NCBI GenBank assembly: GCA_900314165.1
Contig: OMUE01000185.1
Location: 1 to 32,938, forward strand
Length of the DNA stretch: 32,938 nt
Reading direction: 5' to 3'
Origin: an uncultured Acidaminococcus sp.
Lineage (GTDB): Bacteria > Bacillota_C > Negativicutes > Acidaminococcales > Acidaminococcaceae
The notes beneath the pieces are model-generated. The model ran no database searches. It was not told where the DNA came from and was given only the letters and a program-made list of their open reading frames with translations. How positions within the stretch are numbered: the first letter of the stretch is position 1; each line of letters opens with the position of its first letter. The translations under genes were made by a program, and so were the position numbers. Of the stretch, positions 28,819 to 32,938 are shown one piece after another.

Positions 28819-29451
28819 ATGGGAAAATACGTCATCGCCCATCCTGTGGTCCATGAAATTGTGGTGGAAAAATCCCGGTTCATCTGCACCTTGGCGCGGG
28901 TGGAATCGGAGAGCCAGGCCCAGGAATTCGTGAAAGGGCTGAAGAAGAAATATTGGGACGCGTCCCATAATTGCTCCGCCTATATCATCGGGCCGAACCA
29001 TAAGGTGGAACGGTCCAGCGATGATGGGGAGCCCAGCGGCACGGCCGGCTCGCCCATGCTGGAGGTGCTGCGGCGGAAGGAACTGTACGATACGGCGGCC
29101 GTAGTAACCCGGTATTTCGGGGGCATCAAATTAGGCGCGGGCGGTCTGACCCGGACCTACGCCAAATGCGTGACGCTGGCTGTGGACGAAGCAGGCCTGG
29201 CTCAACAGGTGCCCATGGGAGACTATGTGTTCCTGTGGAACATCAATGATGTAGGACGGGTACTGAACCAATTGTACCAACAGACCTTGTTTACCGTAGG
29301 GGACGTGGAATACGAAACCCGTGCCCAGATCCATGTGCTCATGCCGGTGGCCGACAAAGCAAATGCCGAAGCCTGGCTTACGGAGGCGTTGAGCAAAAAA
29401 GTGGAGTTGGAGCAGGTTAGAGAATATTTTGAGGAGAAGAAAATATGCTGA
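28819..29451 (+). CDS. YigZ/IMPACT-family protein (UPF0029)
   Basis: A 210-aa cytoplasmic protein matching the YigZ family in length and motifs. The N-terminal IMPACT domain contains EKSRFICTLARV, the hallmark DDGEPSGTAGSPML (about 73-86) and VVTRYFGGIKLGAGGLTRTYA (about 95-115). The C-terminal ferredoxin-like DUF1949 part covers about 140-205. Members are thought to act on translation regulation (IMPACT) or have been called peptidase-like; the biochemical role is unsettled. ATG 28819 has AAGGA about 14 nt upstream, which is rather distant. The last 7 nt overlap the next gene, so the two are translationally coupled, although the functional link is unclear. It is probably core chromosome rather than part of the adhesin island. 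Confidence 0.93.
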   Translation: MGKYVIAHPVVHEIVVEKSRFICTLARVESESQAQEFVKGLKKKYWDASHNCSAYIIGPNHKVERSSDDGEPSGTAGSPMLEVLRRKELYDTAAVVTRYFGGIKLGAGGLTRTYAKCVTLAVDEAGLAQQVPMGDYVFLWNINDVGRVLNQLYQQTLFTVGDVEYETRAQIHVLMPVADKANAEAWLTEALSKKVELEQVREYFEEKKIC

Positions 29452-31040
29452 AAAAATCTTGTGCAATACTCATGAGTGCTCTCATGCTGGGGGTAGCGGC
29501 ACCGCTGCCGGTGCTGGCGGCAGATACGCCCATTCCCGTAAAGACCGTGACCCGGTCGGAACATAAAGTGGAAGTGGAATGTCCCCAGGTTGTTGGCGGC
29601 AACGCCAGCGCTACGGAAAAAATCAACAGTGCCCTGAGCCGGCAGGTGGCTTCCTATGTCAGCGAAGCTTCTACCCTGGGCGGCGGCAAGGTGCACTACG
29701 ATGTCCATAAAGCTGACGACAATGTGATCAGCCTGACCCTGGTCATGACGCCCCGGACCGGCGTAGAAGAAACCCAGGGCATGACCTTCGACCGGAAGAC
29801 CGGTGCTCAAAAGCCTTTGTCTTCCTACTATAACAGCACGGAACTGGCCCAGCGGTCCGAAAACGGCCTGCGGTATCTGTATGATGTGGACGAGGCCAAG
29901 CTGAAGACCCTGCCGGATACGTACTATGTGGACCGGGATGGCAGCATTATCGGCCTGTACCATGCCGGAGCTGTACTGGACAAGGCTGAAGGGGAAATCG
30001 AAATCAACCTGTCCGCAGCGGACGTGGAAGATAATTCCGATATCTATACGGATACGGACGAAGAAGACAATACCATGGCAAAGGGCTCTACGGATTCCGA
30101 CGCCGAACAGGATGCCAAGGCTGCAACGGAAAAAGCTGCCCAGGACCAGGAAAAAGAACAGGCTAAGATCAAGGCTATGAGAGAACGGGCCAAGAAGGAA
30201 GCCGAAGAAAAAGCTGCCTGGGAGAAGAAACAGGCCGACGCAAAGGCCGCAGAAGAAGCGGCCGCCAAGAAAGCCGCTGCCGAGCAGGCTGCCAAAGAGA
30301 AGGAGGAACAGGAAAAAGCGGCTAAGGAAGCTGCCGAGCAGGCTGCCAGCCAGCCCAAAGAAACTATGAAGGAACGGGTGGCAGAATACGAGGCCCGGGA
30401 AAAGGCCCGTCAGGAAGAAGAAGCTAAGCGGGAAGCCGAGGAAAAGGCGGCCCGGGAAAAAGCGGCGGAAGAAGCCCGGAAAGCGGCGGAAGAAAAAGCT
30501 CGTCAGGAACAGGCAGCCAGAGAGGCTGCAGAAGCCGAACAACGGGCCAAAGAAGCGGCTCTGGCGGCAGAGCAGGCTAAGGCCGCCGAAGCCAGCCAGT
30601 GGGTTACCGGTACCATTACGGGTACGGATGTCCGCATGCGCAACGGCGCCGGCCTGGATACGGATGTAGTGGGCTATTTTGAAAAGGGCGAAAGCGTCAA
30701 GGTCATGGACAGCGACGCAGCCAGCGGCCGGAAGTGGTACAGAGTCCAGCGGGCTGATGGCAGCCGGGGCTGGGTAGCCGCGGACTACTGCCAGATAGGC
30801 GGTGGTGAAAGCGGTACGGACAGCGATACGGGTGCTGCCCGGACCGGTACCATTACAGGCACGGACGTGCGGGTCCGGGGTTCTGCTTCCCTGTCCGGGG
30901 ATATCCTGGATTATTACCAGAATGGGGAAATTGTGACCATCCTGGATGAGGTCAATGCCGACGGCATCCATTGGTTCAAGGTCAGCCGCAGCAGCGGTGA
31001 AACCGGCTGGGTAGCCGCACAGTATTGCAATGTGGAATGA
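29445..31040 (+). CDS. Secreted protein: RsiV/PdaC-like domain, TolA-like Ala/Glu/Lys helix, two SH3b domains
   Basis: A 531-aa exported protein. Residues 1-25 are a signal peptide (ALMLGVAAPLPVLA before ADTPI). Residues about 30-195 resemble the DUF4163/DUF3298 module of RsiV and PdaC (strands ending GMTFDRKTGAQKPLSSYY, then YYVDRDGSIIGLYHAGAV), a recognition from pattern only. Residues about 205-383 are almost entirely Ala, Glu, Lys, Arg and Gln, a long charged helix like that of TolA. Two bacterial SH3 domains follow at about 385-455 (TGTITGTDVRMRNGAGLDTD...GWVAADYC) and 466-531 (TGTITGTDVRVRGSASLSGD...GWVAAQYC). These usually bind peptidoglycan or other cell-wall ligands. No catalytic cell-wall hydrolase domain is present. 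The start overlaps the yigZ-like stop by 7 nt, with GAGGAG just upstream. Probably spans the periplasm as a wall-binding rod. Confidence 0.85.
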   Translation: MLKKSCAILMSALMLGVAAPLPVLAADTPIPVKTVTRSEHKVEVECPQVVGGNASATEKINSALSRQVASYVSEASTLGGGKVHYDVHKADDNVISLTLVMTPRTGVEETQGMTFDRKTGAQKPLSSYYNSTELAQRSENGLRYLYDVDEAKLKTLPDTYYVDRDGSIIGLYHAGAVLDKAEGEIEINLSAADVEDNSDIYTDTDEEDNTMAKGSTDSDAEQDAKAATEKAAQDQEKEQAKIKAMRERAKKEAEEKAAWEKKQADAKAAEEAAAKKAAAEQAAKEKEEQEKAAKEAAEQAASQPKETMKERVAEYEAREKARQEEEAKREAEEKAAREKAAEEARKAAEEKARQEQAAREAAEAEQRAKEAALAAEQAKAAEASQWVTGTITGTDVRMRNGAGLDTDVVGYFEKGESVKVMDSDAASGRKWYRVQRADGSRGWVAADYCQIGGGESGTDSDTGAARTGTITGTDVRVRGSASLSGDILDYYQNGEIVTILDEVNADGIHWFKVSRSSGETGWVAAQYCNVE

Positions 31041-31076
31041 TTTACAAATCGTTTACTGGCAAAGATTTGTTTCCTG

Positions 31077-31085
31077 TGATACAAT
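31077..31085 (+). promoter_or_regulatory. Candidate extended -10 promoter of the small SH3b gene
   Basis: TGATACAAT (31077-31085) lies 30 nt before the start at 31115. An inverted repeat ACAAATC/GATTTGT (31043-31049, 31064-31070) lies just upstream and could be an operator or a weak terminator of the preceding gene. Low certainty. Confidence 0.4.
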
Positions 31086-31114
31086 CAATAGAATAAAAAG
31101 AAAGGTGGCAGACC

Positions 31115-31642
31115 ATGATGAAGAAATTTGGACGAATGGCAGTTGTGTTGTGCTGTCTGCTGGGCCTGACCTTTCCCTTAAGCAGCAAAGCAGACGCTGC
31201 AGCTGCCGGTACCATCATCGGAACAGATGTGCGGATGCGGACAGGTGCAGGAACCAATACAGACATCCTGGACTATTTTGAAGACGGCGAAAGTGTGGAC
31301 GTACTGAAAAGCAACGTAGCCGGCGGCCGGAAATGGTACCAGGTGACCCGCAGCAACGGGGAAACGGGCTGGGTAGCCGGGGAATATTGCCGGGTACCGG
31401 AAGGCTCCCGGGTCCCTTCTGAAGCCATGGCGGAAGAACGGAAGGGCCGTATTGTCGGTACGGAAGTCCGTATGCGGGGAGACCCCAGTACCAACGGAGA
31501 TGTATTGGATTACTTTACTGAAGGGGAAACCGTGCTGATCCTGGATGCAGCCGATGGCGGCGGCGTCAACTGGATGAAGGTCCGGCGTGACAATGGCGAT
31601 GTAGGCTGGGTTGCCTCGGATTATTGCCAGGAGATTGGGTAA
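31115..31642 (+). CDS. Small secreted protein with two SH3b domains
   Basis: A 175-aa protein with a signal peptide (VVLCCLLGLTFPLSSKADA, cleavage near 27) followed by two bacterial SH3 domains and nothing else. These lie at about 32-92 (GTIIGTDVRMRTGAGTNTDI...GWVAGEYC) and 111-174 (GRIVGTEVRMRGDPSTNGDV...GWVASDYC). Each domain ends in a Trp-Val-Ala...Tyr-Cys motif, as in the preceding gene, so the two genes are clear paralogues at the domain level. A role in binding peptidoglycan is likely. No enzyme domain is seen. ATG 31115 is chosen with AAAGGTGG upstream; ATG 31118 is equally possible. The 75-nt gap and candidate promoter suggest partly independent expression. Confidence 0.88.
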   Translation: MMKKFGRMAVVLCCLLGLTFPLSSKADAAAAGTIIGTDVRMRTGAGTNTDILDYFEDGESVDVLKSNVAGGRKWYQVTRSNGETGWVAGEYCRVPEGSRVPSEAMAEERKGRIVGTEVRMRGDPSTNGDVLDYFTEGETVLILDAADGGGVNWMKVRRDNGDVGWVASDYCQEIG

Positions 31643-31683
31643 GACAGAACCTCGATTTATAAATACCTTTAATCGCAAAGAAT

Positions 31684-31768
31684 CCGTAGGGGTTCATCGT
31701 AAGATGAACCCACCAGGGAAGCTGTTATGGAATGCTTGGTGGGCGCATCTTACGATGCGCCCCTACGG
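31684..31768. repeat. Palindromic cassette, two-hairpin form (copy A)
   Basis: This 85-bp element is bounded by CCGTAGGGG and CCCCTACGG. It contains the hairpin GTTCATC-GTAA-GATGAAC and the hairpin GCGCATC-TTAC-GATGCGC joined by CACCAGG...GCTTGGTGGG. It is almost identical to the copy at 32569, with three differences in the linker. It has no CTAG-type outer ends. It lies between two secreted-protein genes and may help terminate the upstream transcript. Confidence 0.85.
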
Positions 31769-31852
31769 AGTAGAGTCAGAGAAAAAATCTTTTAATAATT
31801 TGTAAGGTTGAATTTGTTTAAAATATGTAGACAACTAGGAGGAATTTTGATT

Positions 31853-32488
31853 ATGAAGAAATTTTGGCAAGTTGTGACTGCCGTTTGTTTTACTGTAGCC
31901 TTGGCACTGCCTCTGGCAAAGACCACGGAAGCTGCGGGCTTTACGTTCACTCCCAGCAAGCCGGCTGAAACCGGCAGCACCCAGACCACGGAAACGGCAC
32001 CGAAGGTCCAATCCATTAAACTGGCTGTGGTGCCCCTGATGATTGGCGAAAAAGTGGAAGATAACGAAGGCAAGAAGCCCATTATCTACAGCAACGAATT
32101 GGCCAAGCTGTTCCAATATCCGGAATACGACATGGTGGATTCTGAACCGGTCCGCAAGGCTGCCCTGATGCAGCAGGATAATCTGTTCACCAAGGAAGGC
32201 ATGGAAGCCGTGGCCAAAGCCAGCGGTGCCGATGTGGTCATTGCCCTGGCCGTGGATAAATTTGAAGTCAACGAAGACTATATGCGCCGGGAACCTATGA
32301 CGAAGCTGGATTACGAAGGCCGCTTTGCTACCATCAACCTGCTCAATGGCAAATATAAAGAAGATAACTGGAACTATTCCAATGAAATGGAAACCGGTGC
32401 CCTGAGCCCCCGTTATGACTGGCCCCATACGGAATTTGCCAAAGCCGTGCGGAGAGAACTGAAAAAAGCAGTAAAGAACAATAAATAA
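31853..32488 (+). CDS. Secreted protein of unknown function, possibly CsgG/LpoB-like fold
   Basis: A 211-aa protein starting at ATG 31853, chosen because AGGAGG lies 10 nt upstream; an in-frame TTG at 31808 would add 15 residues and spoil the signal peptide. Residues 1-28 are a signal peptide (VVTAVCFTVALALPLAKTTEAA). A Thr/Pro/Glu-rich linker follows (about 33-52). The globular part (about 55-150) has strand IKLAVVPLMIGEKV, helix and YDMVDSEPVRKA, then FTKEGMEAVAKASGADVVIA and LAVDKFEVNEDY. The alternation of strand, helix and 'SGADVVIAL' resembles the CsgG/LpoB-type periplasmic fold, but I would not assign a function. The last 20 residues are basic. No lipobox is present. It stands between two palindromic cassettes with its own terminator. 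Confidence 0.8.
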   Translation: MKKFWQVVTAVCFTVALALPLAKTTEAAGFTFTPSKPAETGSTQTTETAPKVQSIKLAVVPLMIGEKVEDNEGKKPIIYSNELAKLFQYPEYDMVDSEPVRKAALMQQDNLFTKEGMEAVAKASGADVVIALAVDKFEVNEDYMRREPMTKLDYEGRFATINLLNGKYKEDNWNYSNEMETGALSPRYDWPHTEFAKAVRRELKKAVKNNK

Positions 32489-32492
32489 TTAC

Positions 32493-32523
32493 AAAGGGCT
32501 GTGAAAACTCACAGCCCTTTTTT
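32493..32523 (+). terminator. Intrinsic terminator
   Basis: The arms AAAGGGCTGTGA (32493-32504) and TCACAGCCCTTT (32509-32520) are perfectly complementary across a 4-nt loop and are followed by TTT. It begins 5 nt after the stop of the preceding gene. Confidence 0.9.
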
Positions 32524-32568
32524 AACGACGATCAATGAAATTATCAACACATATTGCTTGACACGCAT

Positions 32569-32652
32569 CCGTAGGGGTTCATCGTAAGATGAACCCACCA
32601 GGAAAACTATTATGGAATGCTTGGTGGGCGCATCTTACGATGCGCCCCTACG
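32569..32652. repeat. Palindromic cassette, two-hairpin form (copy B)
   Basis: Near-identical to the copy at 31684: the same GTTCATC and GCGCATC hairpins and the same CCGTAGGGG and CCCCTACG edges. It follows a TTGACA at 32558 directly. If that was a -35 box, the insertion would have displaced its -10. Confidence 0.85.
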
Positions 32653-32697
32653 TCCGCTGGACAGTTAGAAATTAATTCTTAGGGAAAGGATCACACC

Positions 32698-32938
32698 ATG
32701 GATTGGAAGGAAATCAAGGCAGCAGGGCTGGCATGCTATAACTGCGTCCATCTGAAAGAACGAAAACGGTACTGGGTGTATCTGCTCCGCTGCGCCACCC
32801 ATTCAGGCATCATGAACGGACTCCAGCATTTCTTCCATGCAGATCCTGTACGGCAGCAGGTGCTCTCCGGCATGCCCTGCCTGCTGGAACAGGCTACCCG
32901 GGGCTTTTTCTACAAAGGCGCCACCTGGGAAGAACGGG
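32698..32938 (+). CDS. N-terminal part of a probable VirK/YbjX-family (DUF535) protein, cut by the window end
   Basis: ATG 32698 is preceded by GGGAAAGGA at good spacing, and the frame stays open to the window edge (80 complete codons). The protein begins MDWKEIKAAGLACYNCVHLK and continues with a helical, Cys- and His-rich segment (YLLRCATHSGIMNGLQHFF), then MPCLLEQATRGFFYKGATWEER. The last stretch resembles the 'P-x-L-x(4)-RP-x(6)-s-x-x-eR' start of DUF535 proteins, which are cytoplasmic and of poorly known role (VirK in Shigella, YbjX in E. coli). The assignment rests on this short resemblance. No membrane or signal segment is visible. Confidence 0.5.
   Translation, partial: MDWKEIKAAGLACYNCVHLKERKRYWVYLLRCATHSGIMNGLQHFFHADPVRQQVLSGMPCLLEQATRGFFYKGATWEER

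Noticed and set aside
31800..31824. Promoter for the gene at 31853 (TTGTAA ... TAAAAT)
   Set aside because: The spacer is only 13 nt. No alternative pair with correct spacing was found, so none is annotated.

Overview
The window reads as a chromosomal surface-adhesin locus of a Negativicutes bacterium (diderm Firmicute). An Acidaminococcus/Phascolarctobacterium-like source is my inference, not proven. The grounds are YadA-type trimeric autotransporters combined with a C-terminal S-layer homology (SLH) domain of the 'TRYE' type. That SLH type is associated with lineages that tether the outer membrane to peptidoglycan through SLH domains.

Layout. Positions 1-56 look like the end of an IS21-type insertion sequence abutting the 3' fragment of an unrecognised gene. 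A bidirectional terminator follows, then alanine racemase (alr, minus strand). From 1940 to 14544 there is a giant trimeric autotransporter adhesin (TAA1, about 3867 aa if repaired) and, 13 nt downstream, a secreted protein with two probable OB folds. A roughly 2 kb spacer (14545-16561) holds a large imperfect hairpin, three copies of a MITE-like element with CTAG ends, a HigB/HigA-type toxin-antitoxin pair and terminators. A second giant adhesin (TAA2, about 3953 aa if repaired) runs from 16562 to 28424 and ends in a terminator and a 24-bp tandem repeat. The right end carries a YigZ-family gene overlapping a secreted gene with a TolA-like helix and two SH3b domains, a small secreted double-SH3b paralogue, a secreted protein of unknown function and the start of a probable VirK/YbjX-family (DUF535) gene. 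Palindromic repeat cassettes separate several of these.

The most striking observation is at the 5' ends of the two adhesins. Each starts with a textbook extended signal peptide region (ESPR, MNKIYQVIWSKTKHMY...). In both, the ESPR frame runs into a tract of exactly eight G and stops three codons later, while the hydrophobic signal core and more than 3800 further codons are open in another frame. A tract of 7 or 10 G would fuse them. The paralogous ESPRs differ mainly at synonymous sites, so this frame is under coding selection. The simplest reading is that both adhesins are poly-G phase-variable and OFF (8 G) in this sequence. Slippage-based expression or a shared homopolymer error are the alternatives.

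The second unusual point is architectural. Each adhesin continues past its YadA membrane anchor into a coiled coil, an SLH domain and a charged tail, which should lie in the periplasm and grip peptidoglycan. The two genes share these ends and several head modules, and each carries long internal duplications, so recombination within and between them is likely.

Stretches where I see no gene or clear signal: 1695-1801, 14833-14956 and 16282-16427.
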